From the NCBI RefSeq assembly GCF_025642745.1, contig NZ_JANZKP010000001.1:124001-188000 (forward strand): 64,000 nt of DNA, written 5' to 3'. Both the position numbers and the translations under genes were made by a program. The DNA comes from Cellulomonas sp. RIT-PI-Y (GTDB taxonomy: Bacteria; Actinomycetota; Actinomycetes; Actinomycetales; Cellulomonadaceae). This document shows positions 7,455 through 15,722 of this stretch, piece by piece. Within the stretch, counting starts at the first letter, position 1, and every line of letters begins with the position of its first letter. The notes below the pieces were generated by a model. The model was given only the letters and a program-made list of their open reading frames with translations. It searched no databases and was not told where the DNA came from.

Positions 7455-10400
7455 CGATGGTGGACACGCTCTTCGGTCTGATCCCCGCGGCCTCGACCGG
7501 CCAGCAGTGGGTGGCCCGCGACCTGCAGCTGGTCAACTGGGGTGGCTACGACGGTCACCACCGGGTGCTGCTGGCGCCGACCGCCACCCTGCTGTCCGGT
7601 GGCTCCGGCTCCGGCAAGTCCACCCTGATGGACGCCTACATCGCGCTGCTCATGCCGCACACCACCCCGTTCAACGGGGCGTCGAACGGCGGGGTCGTCG
7701 GCCGCCCGCGCGGCAAGGACCAGCGCAACATCCTGTCCTACTCCCGCGGCAAGCTGGACGAGTCCCGCACCGACGAGGGCACCCGGGAGCGGGTGCTGCG
7801 CGGCGACGGCAAGGACACCTGGTCGGCGATCGCCATGACCTGGGCCGATCAGGGCGGCCGGGTGTTCACCGCGGTGCGCGCCTGGTACGTGCCGTCCGCC
7901 GCCCGGCACCTGGAGGAGGTCACCGCGGTGCGCGCCACCGTGGACGACGCCTTCGACCTGACCGCCCTGGAGACCGCCGCCGCCGAACGACTGGCCCGGC
8001 CCGCGGTGACCGGGACCGGTCTGACGGCCTACGACACCGACCGCGAGTTCACCGCCCGGCTCTGGTCCACCCTGGGCATCGGCGCCACCGGCGACGGCAG
8101 CCGCGCGGTGGGGCTGCTCGGCCGGATCCAGGCCGGGCAGCAGATCACCACGGTCGACGCCCTCTACAAGGCGATGGTGCTGGAGGAGCCGAGCACCTTC
8201 GCCACCGCGGATGCCGTGGTCGAGCAGTTCGACAAGCTGACCGGCACCCGTGACCAGATGATCACCGCCCGCCAGCAGGTCAAGGCCCTGGAGCCGATCC
8301 GCGAGCTGCGCAGCCGGATCGAGGGCGCCGCCGACCGGCTGCGTGTGATCGAGCAGCTCGGCGACGTGGACGCCCCGAACTCCCCCGCCGCGCTGTGGCG
8401 GCACGAGCAGCGGCTCGGCCTGCTGCGCGACGTCGAGCACGACCTGCAGCAGCGGCACCGCGGCGCCCAGCGCCAGGTGACCGAGACCACCGCCCGGGTG
8501 GAGGCCGCGCGCGCCGAGCTGGACGGGGTCAAGGAGACGCTGTGGAGCTCCGGCGGCGACCGGCTCGCCACCGCCCAGCGCGAGCACCGCACGGCCGAGG
8601 AGCGCCTGGCCCGGGTCACCGTCGCCCGCACCCGGATCGCCCAGATCGTCCGCGACGGACTGGACCACGACCTGCGGGCCAGGGCCGACTTCGACCGGCT
8701 GGTCGCCCAGGCCCGGGCCGCGCTCGCCGACGGGGACGCCAAGGCCGCCGCCCGTCGCGCGCTCGGCGACGCGATGACCGAGAAGAAGGACGCCGCGATC
8801 GAGCTGGCCCGGCTCCGGTCGGACCGGGTCGCCGCCACCTCGCACAAGGGCGCGATCCCGAGCGACCTGCTGCACGCCCGCGCCGCCCTGGCCGAGGCCG
8901 CCGGGATGACCCCGGAGCAGCTGCCGTTCGTCGCCGAGCTGATCGAGGTCCGCGCCGAGCACGAGCCGTGGCGGGAGTCGTTCAACCTCGCTCTCGGCGG
9001 CTTCGCGACCCAGCTGCTGCTGGACATGGCCGACCTGCGCCGGTTCCGGGACGCCATTGACGGCGTGCAGCTCGGCCGCCGCCTGCGGTTCGAGGGCGTG
9101 CCGACCGACATCCGCACCGAGGTCGCCCTCGACCCGCGCACCCTGCCCGGCCGCCTGGACTTCCGCTCCGGGCCGTTCACCGGCTGGCTGCGCACCGAGC
9201 TGGCCAACCGGTTCGTCTACGTCTGCGTCGACACCACCGGCGAGCTCTCCCAGCACCGCAAGGCGCTGACCCGCGCGGGGCAGACGTCGGACGGCGCGCG
9301 CGGTGCCCACGGTGGCGGCGGCCGGGCCAACCTGCTCGGCTTCAGCAACACCCGTCGGCTGGCGCAGCTGGACCGGGAGATCGAGTCCGCCCAGCGCCGG
9401 CTGTTGCTGGCCGAGCAGGGTGTCGAGTCCGCCGACGCCGGACTGGATCAGCAGGACGCCGAGCTGGAGGCCTTCCGCGCGATCGACGCGACCAGCTGGG
9501 ACGACATCGACACCGGCACCGCCGAGTCGGACCGGGACCGTTGGCAGCAGGTGATCGAGGACGTCACCGCGGGCAATCCCGAGGTGACCCGGCTCCAGGG
9601 CCGCGCCACCGAGCTGGAGGCGTCGATCCGGGCGCTCAGCGACCAGCTCGGCCGGGCCAAGGGTGACGCCGAACAGATCGCCGAGGTCTGGTCCGCGGTC
9701 AGCGACGACGTCGACGTGGCCCAGCGCGCCCTGGACGACGCCCTGGATGCCGAGCTCACCGTCGCCGACGACCAGCGCGACTACCTGGACGCCCTGCTCG
9801 GCAGCCCCGACGACCAGCCGCCCGCCACTCCGCGGGCCGCCCTGGACGCCTTCGACGCCCGCTCCGCCCGCGCCACCGAGCTGCTGCGCACCGACCGGCA
9901 GTCCGCCGAGCAGGAGATCGGCACCGCCCGGGACACCCTGGCCCGCACCTTCGAGACCTTCGTCGAGCGCTGGCCGGACCCGAACCTCGGCACCGACCCG
10001 GACGGCGCCTTCGCCGACTTCGACCGGATCCTCACCGAGCTGGAGGCCTCCGGGCTGCACGAGCTGGAGGCGGACTGGCGCAAGAGCCTGCTCCGGCTGT
10101 CCGGCAACGACCTCACCGACCTGTACAACGCGCTGTCCCGTTCGGTCCGGGAGATCAAGGAGCGGATCCGCCCGGTCAACGACATCCTCGCCGCCCTGCC
10201 GTTCGCCGACGACGACCACCGGCTGCGGATCGACGCCCGGGACACCCAGTCCACCGTCGTCGCCCGGTTCCGCAAGGAGCTGCGCGACCTGCGCGACGAG
10301 CTCGCCACGGAGGCCACCGACGACGAGCGGGAGCGCCGGTACACCCGGATGTCCCGCGTCATCGACCGTATCCGCCGCACCGCACCGGACTTCGCCGACC

Positions 10401-10807
10401 TGGTCGACGTCCGGCGCCACGTCCGGCTCTCCGCGGAGAAGGTCGACCTGGCGGGCGAGCACGTCGCGCTCTACGACCACATCGGCGAGAAGTCCGGCGG
10501 TGAGTCGCAGGAGCTGGTCGCGTTCATCGTCGGCGCCGCGCTGCGCTACCAGCTCGGCGACGCCGGGGCGGACCGTCCGCGCTACGCCCCGGTGTTCCTG
10601 GACGAGGCGCTGATCAAGGCGGACGCCCGGTTCACCGGCCGGGCGATCGGCGCCTGGCGCGGGCTCGGCTTCCAGCTGGTGATCGGTGCGCCGAACGACA
10701 AGTTCAGCGCGCTGGAGCCGCACGTCGACCTGGAGTACGTGGTGATCAAGGACGCGGCAGGACGGTCGCGGACCAAGGCGGTCGTAGGGGTGCCCGACCC
10801 GGCCTGA
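7451..10807 (+). CDS. jetC: JetC / MksB-like SMC ATPase
   Basis: 1118 aa SMC/Rad50-like ATPase, the motor of a Wadjet/Mks condensin. The N-terminal head has Walker [10 protein letters not shown] at about residues 50-58. A long coiled-coil region with a central hinge-like part spans about 290-880. The C-terminal head has the ABC signature SGGESQE near 1014 and Walker B VFLDEA near 1048. The length fits MksB/JetC. The three genes form one overlapping operon. The fourth gene, jetD (DUF3322/DUF2220 topoprim nuclease), which normally adjoins, is absent: upstream is a divergent small ORF, and downstream is a hydrolase with its own promoter. Confidence 0.9.
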   Translation: MTMVDTLFGLIPAASTGQQWVARDLQLVNWGGYDGHHRVLLAPTATLLSGGSGSGKSTLMDAYIALLMPHTTPFNGASNGGVVGRPRGKDQRNILSYSRGKLDESRTDEGTRERVLRGDGKDTWSAIAMTWADQGGRVFTAVRAWYVPSAARHLEEVTAVRATVDDAFDLTALETAAAERLARPAVTGTGLTAYDTDREFTARLWSTLGIGATGDGSRAVGLLGRIQAGQQITTVDALYKAMVLEEPSTFATADAVVEQFDKLTGTRDQMITARQQVKALEPIRELRSRIEGAADRLRVIEQLGDVDAPNSPAALWRHEQRLGLLRDVEHDLQQRHRGAQRQVTETTARVEAARAELDGVKETLWSSGGDRLATAQREHRTAEERLARVTVARTRIAQIVRDGLDHDLRARADFDRLVAQARAALADGDAKAAARRALGDAMTEKKDAAIELARLRSDRVAATSHKGAIPSDLLHARAALAEAAGMTPEQLPFVAELIEVRAEHEPWRESFNLALGGFATQLLLDMADLRRFRDAIDGVQLGRRLRFEGVPTDIRTEVALDPRTLPGRLDFRSGPFTGWLRTELANRFVYVCVDTTGELSQHRKALTRAGQTSDGARGAHGGGGRANLLGFSNTRRLAQLDREIESAQRRLLLAEQGVESADAGLDQQDAELEAFRAIDATSWDDIDTGTAESDRDRWQQVIEDVTAGNPEVTRLQGRATELEASIRALSDQLGRAKGDAEQIAEVWSAVSDDVDVAQRALDDALDAELTVADDQRDYLDALLGSPDDQPPATPRAALDAFDARSARATELLRTDRQSAEQEIGTARDTLARTFETFVERWPDPNLGTDPDGAFADFDRILTELEASGLHELEADWRKSLLRLSGNDLTDLYNALSRSVREIKERIRPVNDILAALPFADDDHRLRIDARDTQSTVVARFRKELRDLRDELATEATDDERERRYTRMSRVIDRIRRTAPDFADLVDVRRHVRLSAEKVDLAGEHVALYDHIGEKSGGESQELVAFIVGAALRYQLGDAGADRPRYAPVFLDEALIKADARFTGRAIGAWRGLGFQLVIGAPNDKFSALEPHVDLEYVVIKDAAGRSRTKAVVGVPDPA

Positions 10808-10895
10808 CCCACCAGAGCACTCAGTCGGCCCACATCCCGCGCCTATTTCCGACCGGGCACCACCCAGATCCCGGTCGGCGGCGGCGAGCCGCTCC

Positions 10896-10901
10896 TACCG
10901 T
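10896..10901 (+). promoter_or_regulatory. Leaderless -10 box (TACCGT) of the first hydrolase
   Basis: TACCGT ends 7 nt before the ATG at 10909. It shows that this gene is not part of the jet operon. Confidence 0.5.
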
Positions 10902-10908
10902 CACCGTC

Positions 10909-12420
10909 ATGCAGACCTTCCTCACCCGTCGCGGGCGGACCACGGCCGTCGCCGCGAGCGCGGCCGCCCTCCTGCTCACCGCGTGCTCCTCCGGTTCGAC
11001 CACCGCCGACGACCCGAGCCCGACGCCGGTCGTCGGGCTCGACGCGATCTACGCCCAGGACCTCGACTGGACCGACTGCGGCGACCTCGAGTGCGCCGAC
11101 GTCGTCGTGCCGATGGACTGGAACGAGCCCGACGGCGACACGATCGCGATCGCGGTCAACCGGCGTGCCGCCACCGGGGAGCGGATCGGTTCGCTGCTGG
11201 TCAACCCCGGCGGGCCGGGCGCCTCGGGCCTGGACCTGGTCGAGAACTTCAGCCTGTACGGCTTCGGGGCGGCGATCGGCGAGCAGTACGACATCATCGG
11301 CTTCGACCCGCGCGGGGTCGGCGAGTCCGAACCGGTGACCTGCCTCGACGACGACGCGCTGGACGCCTACTTCGCGAGCGACACCACCGACGACGAGGCC
11401 GGCTACGCCGAGTCCGTCGCCCAGGCCGCCGCGTTCAACCAGGCGTGCCTGGACGCCACCGGTCCGTTCCTCCAGCACGTCGGGACGATCCAGGCCGCGA
11501 AGGACATGGACGTGCTGCGCGCCGTGCTGGGCGAGGACTCCCTGGACTACCTCGGGTTCTCCTACGGCACGTTCCTCGGCACCACCTACGCCGCGCTCTT
11601 CCCGGAGCGGGTCGGCCGGATGGTGCTGGACGGAGCGGTCGACCCGGGCGTCAGCGCCATCGAGGACGCGAAGGTGCAGGCGGCCGGGTTCGAGAACGCG
11701 ATGCGCGCCTACGTGGCGGACTGCCTCGCCGGTTCCACCTGCCCGTTGACCGGCACCGTCGACGACGGAGTCGCGCAGATCGTCGGTCTGCTCGACTCCC
11801 TGGCGGCCGCTCCGCTGCCCACCGGCGACGACGACCGACCGCTGACCGCGGCGCTGGGATTCCTCGGCTTGATCCAGCCGCTGTACGCGCAGGAGGTCTG
11901 GCCGTACCTGACCATGTCGCTGGACGCCGCGATCAACGAGGGCGACGGCAGCATGCTCCTGTACTGGGCGGACTACTACCTCGACCGCGGCGAGGACGGT
12001 CACTACACCAGCAACGCGAACTCGGCGATCGTGGCCGTCAACTGCGCCGACTCCGGCCCCACCGAGCTGACCTACGCCGAGTACCAGGCACAGGTCGCCG
12101 ACATCGCGACCGTGGCGCCCACCATGGCCGCGTTCTTCGCCGGACCGACCTGCCCGTCCTGGCCGGTGGCCGCCGAGGGCACGCTCGACGACTACAGCGC
12201 CGCCGGGTCCGCCCCGATCCTGGTCGTCGGCACCACCAACGACCCCGCCACCCCGTATGTCTGGGCGCAGGGGCTGACCGCCACCCTGGAGTCCGCCACC
12301 CTGCTCACCTACCAGGGCGAGGGCCACACCGCCTACGGATCGTCGAACTCCTGCGTCCTCGACGCCGTCGACGCCTACCTGATCGACGGCACCGTGCCCG
12401 CCGAGGGCACCACCTGCTGA
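10909..12420 (+). CDS. Secreted alpha/beta hydrolase lipoprotein, tripeptidyl-aminopeptidase type
   Basis: 503 aa exported peptidase-like hydrolase of the Streptomyces tripeptidyl aminopeptidase (Tap/SlpD) family. A signal peptide ends in lipobox LLTAC with Cys26, so the enzyme is membrane anchored outside. The oxyanion region is NPGGPGASG and the nucleophile elbow is GFSYGT with Ser218. The C-terminal domain holds the TNDPATPY (Asp) and GEGHTAYG (His) motifs. It probably trims short peptides from the N terminus. A close paralog lies inverted at 17284-18819, with nearly the same C-terminal residues (NSCVLDAVDAYLIDGTVP). Confidence 0.85.
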   Translation: MQTFLTRRGRTTAVAASAAALLLTACSSGSTTADDPSPTPVVGLDAIYAQDLDWTDCGDLECADVVVPMDWNEPDGDTIAIAVNRRAATGERIGSLLVNPGGPGASGLDLVENFSLYGFGAAIGEQYDIIGFDPRGVGESEPVTCLDDDALDAYFASDTTDDEAGYAESVAQAAAFNQACLDATGPFLQHVGTIQAAKDMDVLRAVLGEDSLDYLGFSYGTFLGTTYAALFPERVGRMVLDGAVDPGVSAIEDAKVQAAGFENAMRAYVADCLAGSTCPLTGTVDDGVAQIVGLLDSLAAAPLPTGDDDRPLTAALGFLGLIQPLYAQEVWPYLTMSLDAAINEGDGSMLLYWADYYLDRGEDGHYTSNANSAIVAVNCADSGPTELTYAEYQAQVADIATVAPTMAAFFAGPTCPSWPVAAEGTLDDYSAAGSAPILVVGTTNDPATPYVWAQGLTATLESATLLTYQGEGHTAYGSSNSCVLDAVDAYLIDGTVPAEGTTC

Positions 12421-12432
12421 GACCGGTCACCC

Positions 12433-12475
12433 GGCGGGGACGGTGCCGTCACATCCGGACGGCACCGTCCCCGCC
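12433..12475. terminator. Bidirectional terminator between hydrolase and VOC genes
   Basis: Perfect 18-bp stem (GGCGGGGACGGTGCCGTC and its complement) with a 7-nt loop. The right arm lies within the last codons of the convergent VOC gene, so one hairpin serves both directions. Confidence 0.85.
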
Positions 12476-12841
12476 GATCGTCCAGTCCGGGTTGTGCGCG
12501 ACCTCCCACACGTAGCCGTCGGGGTCCGCGAACGCCCCCGACGTCCCGCCCCACTCCGCGCGCTCCGCGGGCCGCACCAGACTGCCGCCCGCCGCCACCG
12601 CCGCCTCCAGCACCGGCGCCACGTCCTCCGGCGCCCGCACGTTGTACGCCAGCTCCACGCCCGGCGCTCCGCGCCCCTGCACGCCGGTCCAGAGCGCGAA
12701 CACCATCCCGCCCGCCTGGAAGAACGCCACCTCCGTGTCCGGCCGCTCCGGCGCGGGCCAGCCGAGCGCCCGGTAGAACGCGACCGCGCGATCCAGGTCG
12801 TCGACGCCGAGGGTGACCAGGCTGATCCGGGGCTCCATCAT
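12449..12841 (-). CDS. VOC-superfamily (glyoxalase-fold) protein
   Basis: 130 aa vicinal-oxygen-chelate fold protein with paired beta-alpha-beta-beta-beta modules (ISLVTLGVDDLDRAVAFYRALG at the start, GAFADPDGYVWEVAHNPDW near the end). Members include glyoxalases, dioxygenases and antibiotic-binding resistance proteins; the substrate here cannot be told. AGGAAGG lies 5 nt before the ATG at 12841, and a second ATG follows at once. It sits 10 bp downstream of the Zn-ribbon gene and is probably cotranscribed with it. Confidence 0.82.
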   Translation of the reverse strand: MMEPRISLVTLGVDDLDRAVAFYRALGWPAPERPDTEVAFFQAGGMVFALWTGVQGRGAPGVELAYNVRAPEDVAPVLEAAVAAGGSLVRPAERAEWGGTSGAFADPDGYVWEVAHNPDWTIGGDGAVRM

Positions 12842-12851
12842 GGACACCTTC

Positions 12852-13388
12852 CTACCGCCGAGCGCCCGCCGACGCCTCATCCCGGGCATTGCGGCCCCGA
12901 CACCTCGGGCACACCCGCATCCCGGCGATCCGGTCCCGCTCCCGCGGGGTCATCTCCTCGGGGTCCAGCACCCGGTCACCGCACAGCCCTCGCCCGTCCA
13001 GACCCGCCACGATGTGCGCCCAGTGCGAGGGGAACCGGTAGCTGTACACCCGCCCGGGGATGGTCAGCTCGTGGTCGTCGGTGGTGGGCAGGTCCTCCCG
13101 CCGGGCGATCTCGGTGTCGACCCCGATGTACCCCGCCTTGTCCGCCGCACCCTGGCCCGAGCCGATCCGGGTCCGGTCGCAGGCGTGCAGCACCACGTAG
13201 GGCTGATCCGCGGGCGCGTCGATCAGACCGCCGTGGATCACACCCCGGCTGCCGTGGAAGTACCAGCGCTCGTGCTCGGGAACGTGCGGGTCGGTGAGCT
13301 CGACGGCGGTGAAGCGGCGGGTCCGGGTGTCGTGGCAGTCGACCACGACCGTCGCGGCGTCGCAGCGGGGGCAGGGCTCGGAACGCAT
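12852..13388 (-). CDS. Zinc-ribbon protein of unknown function
   Basis: 178 aa, function not recognised. Two CPRC knuckles, one at the start (EPCPRCDAATVVV) and one near the end (RVCPRCRGRN), could make a zinc ribbon that closes the chain. Between them is an alpha/beta region with VVLHACDRTRIGSG and YSYRFPSHWAHIVAGLDG. No signal peptide. A diverged copy of the first 26 codons or so exists at 15562-15639, so this gene has been partly duplicated. It is probably cotranscribed with the VOC gene downstream. Confidence 0.65.
   Translation of the reverse strand: MRSEPCPRCDAATVVVDCHDTRTRRFTAVELTDPHVPEHERWYFHGSRGVIHGGLIDAPADQPYVVLHACDRTRIGSGQGAADKAGYIGVDTEIARREDLPTTDDHELTIPGRVYSYRFPSHWAHIVAGLDGRGLCGDRVLDPEEMTPRERDRIAGMRVCPRCRGRNARDEASAGARR
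13302..13388 (-). repeat. Direct repeat, intact copy (5' end of Zn-ribbon gene)
   Basis: The first 87 bases of the Zn-ribbon gene, matched by 15562-15639 in the same orientation with about ten substitutions and 9 fewer bases. The two copies bracket the Ltp-domain and M15 peptidase genes. Confidence 0.75.
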
Positions 13389-13421
13389 GGGGACATCATC
13401 CCGCCCGATCGCCCGCGACGG

Positions 13422-14399
13422 TCAGAGCCCGGTGGTGCTGACCCCGTACTCGGCCTGCTCCGGCGTGAACTGCTCGCCGTACTCGCTGGTCAGCTGCTCC
13501 AGCAGCCCCTGCCGGGAGAACGCGCTGTACTCCAGGTAGGACGCCGCCGCCTCGGCCGCCTCGGCGTTCCAGTCGACCCCGCCCTCGGCCTCCAGCCGGG
13601 CGACCGCGAACTCCGCGTCCTCGGGCGGGTAACCCTCGCCGTACTCACTGGTCAGCTGGTCGATCAGACCAGCACGGGAGAACGCGGTGTAGCTGAGGTA
13701 CGACTGCGCTGCCCGGTAGGCGTTCTGCTGCGACAGCGTGCCCTTCGCCGCTTCTGCTGCCGCGGCTGCCGCCTCGGCTTCCGCCTGGGCGGCGGCCTCC
13801 GCAGCCTCCTGAGCGGCGTGGTCGACGACCGTCAGCATCACCTGCGTCCCGGGCTCGACCTCGACGCCACTGGAGGGTGACTGCGATTCGACCTCGCCCG
13901 CGTCGCCGATGGTGTCGGAGGTCAGCCCGACCGCCTCCAGGGCGGCCACGGCATCGGCCAGGGACATCCCACCGACGTCGGGGACCTCGATCCGGTCGGA
14001 CGCGGACTCCTCGGCAACCGTGCTCGCAGCGGGAGTGCCCCCCGGTGCTGCCTCGTCGCCGGAGTCACCCAGCCCCGCCACCGCGCCGAACACGACCAGG
14101 AACACGACGACACCGGCGGTGACCAGCACCCAGGTGCGCCGGAACCACGGCTTCTTCGCGGCCGGATCCTCCTGCACCGCCAGGGCCGGAGTCGGCCCCT
14201 GCGAGGGGACGGAGGAAGACGGCGCGGTCGAACCCTGCGCCGCCTGCGTGACCTGGGCGCGAGCCGGACCCGGGGACGGCGCAGGCGGGCCACCGTTCGG
14301 GAGCGGGCGGGAGTGCTCGGTCCAGCGCGTCCCGTCCCACCACCGGAGCTGAGCGGGCGTCTGCGGATCCGGGTACCAGCCGGGCGTGGGTGTGCTCAC
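13422..14399 (-). CDS. DUF2510-PASTA-Ltp membrane protein
   Basis: 325 aa single-pass membrane protein with an unusual chain of domains. DUF2510 lies at about 5-32 (GWYPDPQTPAQLRWWDGTRWT). A Pro/Ser/Gln-rich cytoplasmic linker follows, then one transmembrane helix at about 92-111. One PASTA-like domain lies at about 140-195 (VPDVGGMSLADAVAALEAVGL). An Ala/Glu helix covers about 196-222. Two Ltp repeats (PF07553 type) run to the C terminus, each with the pattern YL.Y.AFSR.GL..QLTSEYGE. Ltp repeats are known from the lipoprotein of phage TP-J34 that blocks superinfection, but are also common in actinobacterial surface proteins. GTG start with a leaderless -10 box. Confidence 0.8.
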   Translation of the reverse strand: MSTPTPGWYPDPQTPAQLRWWDGTRWTEHSRPLPNGGPPAPSPGPARAQVTQAAQGSTAPSSSVPSQGPTPALAVQEDPAAKKPWFRRTWVLVTAGVVVFLVVFGAVAGLGDSGDEAAPGGTPAASTVAEESASDRIEVPDVGGMSLADAVAALEAVGLTSDTIGDAGEVESQSPSSGVEVEPGTQVMLTVVDHAAQEAAEAAAQAEAEAAAAAAEAAKGTLSQQNAYRAAQSYLSYTAFSRAGLIDQLTSEYGEGYPPEDAEFAVARLEAEGGVDWNAEAAEAAASYLEYSAFSRQGLLEQLTSEYGEQFTPEQAEYGVSTTGL

Positions 14400-14405
14400 T
14401 CGCGC

Positions 14406-14411
14406 ACGCTA
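14406..14411 (-). promoter_or_regulatory. Leaderless -10 box (TAGCGT) of the Ltp-domain gene
   Basis: TAGCGT on the minus strand, 6 nt before the GTG at 14399. Confidence 0.5.
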
Positions 14412-14663
14412 GACACACCCGAGAGGCTCCCGTGGCCCGATCGGCCTCAGCACGCGACGATCACCCGAACGCCACACGACGGACCCTGCGGACGCCGCCG
14501 CACCCCGTCCCTCCCCGTGGTGAGGAAACGGCCTCTCCCGCCGCGACCCGTCGCTCGAGCCCCCCGCGTGATGGAGCAGCCGCGTTGACCGTTCGAACTC
14601 TCAGCGCGCCGGGTCGCGCCTCGTCGCGCCGTCGTGACGGGCATCCCCAAAGGAAATTGTCGT

Positions 14664-14679
14664 TCGAACAGGTGTACGA
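14664..14679 (+). promoter_or_regulatory. LexA (SOS) box candidate before the M15 peptidase
   Basis: TCGAACAGGTGTACGA matches the actinobacterial SOS box TCGAAC-N4-GTTCGA at 11 of 12 defined positions. It lies 62 nt upstream of the M15 peptidase start, just after TTGTCG (14657-14662), which could be a -35 element. Binding here would block transcription. The rest of 14400-14740 shows no gene. Confidence 0.6.
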
Positions 14680-14740
14680 ACACAGTGGATGCGTCAGGCC
14701 GGCTCGACCGGCCCCACCTCACAACACGAAGGAGGTACGC

Positions 14741-15427
14741 GTGGCCAACTCGGAGAACGGCTGGCCGCTGGTCGTCGAGGCACAGCTCGAACCGCTCGCA
14801 TGGCTGCCGAACAACGCCCGTCTGCTGGCAGGACCTGTCGCTCAGGTCCTCGGCTATGTCGCACGGCAGTTCGCAGCCCGGGTCGAACCCATCACGTCGA
14901 CCAGCTCGTTCCGTCCCAAGGCCACGATCGGCTCGGGTAGCACCTACTCCAACCATGCCTCGGGCACCGCGCTCGACATGAACGGGGGCCGTCACCCGCA
15001 GGGCTCGAAGGACACCTTCACCGACCCGCAGGTCGGTGCCATCCGGCAGATCCTCGCCGAGTGCTCCGGCGTCCTGCGGTGGGGTGGCGACTACGCCATG
15101 CCCATCACCGACGAGATGCACTTCGAGATCCGACCTGGCGCCACCGCGGCTCAGGTCGCGGCGGCCGCCGCCGCACTCACCACCAACACACCCAACCCGG
15201 AGGAAGACATGCCCCTGAACGACGCCGACAAGTCCTGGATGACCGGCGAGGTCCACCGCGTGGTCCTGGAGATCCTGCGCGCACCCGAGTTCCAGCTCAA
15301 CGACATCCCGGCGCGAGTCCTGGCTGCCAAGGTCTCCGACGACACCGGAACTCTCGCGCAGACCGTGCGTGACGCCCGCCAGATCGCGCGCCGGACCGAA
15401 ATCGCCGTGCAGAACCTGTCGAGCTGA
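14741..15427 (+). CDS. M15-family peptidoglycan peptidase, endolysin-like
   Basis: 228 aa. The N-terminal domain (about 1-140) is a D-Ala-D-Ala or L-Ala-D-Glu type M15 zinc peptidase: SNHASGTALDMN supplies His and Asp ligands and EMHFEI the last His. The C-terminal part (about 155-228) is helical and linker-like, without a recognised wall-binding repeat. There is no signal peptide, as in phage endolysins, which need a holin; none is seen nearby. AAGGAGG lies 5 nt before the GTG. Together with the SOS box upstream this suggests a damage-induced lysis gene of phage origin; the lack of other phage genes argues for a remnant or a domesticated gene. Confidence 0.82.
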   Translation: MANSENGWPLVVEAQLEPLAWLPNNARLLAGPVAQVLGYVARQFAARVEPITSTSSFRPKATIGSGSTYSNHASGTALDMNGGRHPQGSKDTFTDPQVGAIRQILAECSGVLRWGGDYAMPITDEMHFEIRPGATAAQVAAAAAALTTNTPNPEEDMPLNDADKSWMTGEVHRVVLEILRAPEFQLNDIPARVLAAKVSDDTGTLAQTVRDARQIARRTEIAVQNLSS

Positions 15428-15443
15428 CACCGGTCTACCGACA

Positions 15444-15473
15444 GGCCCCGCTCTCCTCCGGGAGAGCGGGGCC
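15444..15473 (+). terminator. Terminator after the M15 peptidase gene
   Basis: Perfect 13-bp stem (GGCCCCGCTCTCC and its complement) with loop TCCG, 16 nt after the stop codon. Confidence 0.85.
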
Positions 15474-15561
15474 CGACCTGCGGCCCTACGGAAGCGGAGC
15501 CGAGTTCGTGACGGTCCGATCGAGTCACAGCTGCGCTCGGGGATGTGTGGGCCGGTGGCGA

Positions 15562-15639
15562 GACGGTGGCGAGACGGCGGGTACGGGTGTCATGGCGATC
15601 GACCACGACCGTCGCGGCGGGGGCAGGCTCGGAGCGCAT
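15562..15639 (-). pseudogene. Truncated, diverged copy of the Zn-ribbon gene 5' end
   Basis: Read on the minus strand it starts MRSEPAPAATVVVDRHDT, against MRSEPCPRCDAATVVVDC in the intact gene at 12852-13388. The 9-base shortfall removes one CPRC knuckle in frame, and similarity ends after about 26 codons. No ribosome site. The rest of the 15474-15677 spacer holds nothing else recognisable apart from a short 11-bp tandem repeat (GGTGGCGAGAC type) at its edge. Confidence 0.7.
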
Positions 15640-15677
15640 GGGATCGTCCGGTCGGTTCCGCACCACCGCAGACCACA

Positions 15678-15707
15678 GCGCCCCGTCCTCCGCGGAGGAC
15701 GGGGCGC
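15678..15707 (-). terminator. Terminator after the NlpC/P60 gene
   Basis: Perfect palindrome with 14-bp arms (GCGCCCCGTCCTCC and its complement) and a 2-nt centre, 16 nt beyond the stop codon on the minus strand. Confidence 0.85.
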
Positions 15708-15722
15708 CGTGGTCGTGCTCGT

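Noticed and set aside
7259-10723. A 1154-codon open frame opposite jetC, and similar long frames opposite other genes
   Set aside because: Low-complexity Gly/Val/Gln/Arg translation typical of the antisense frame of high-GC genes. The forward strand has clear Walker and signature motifs.
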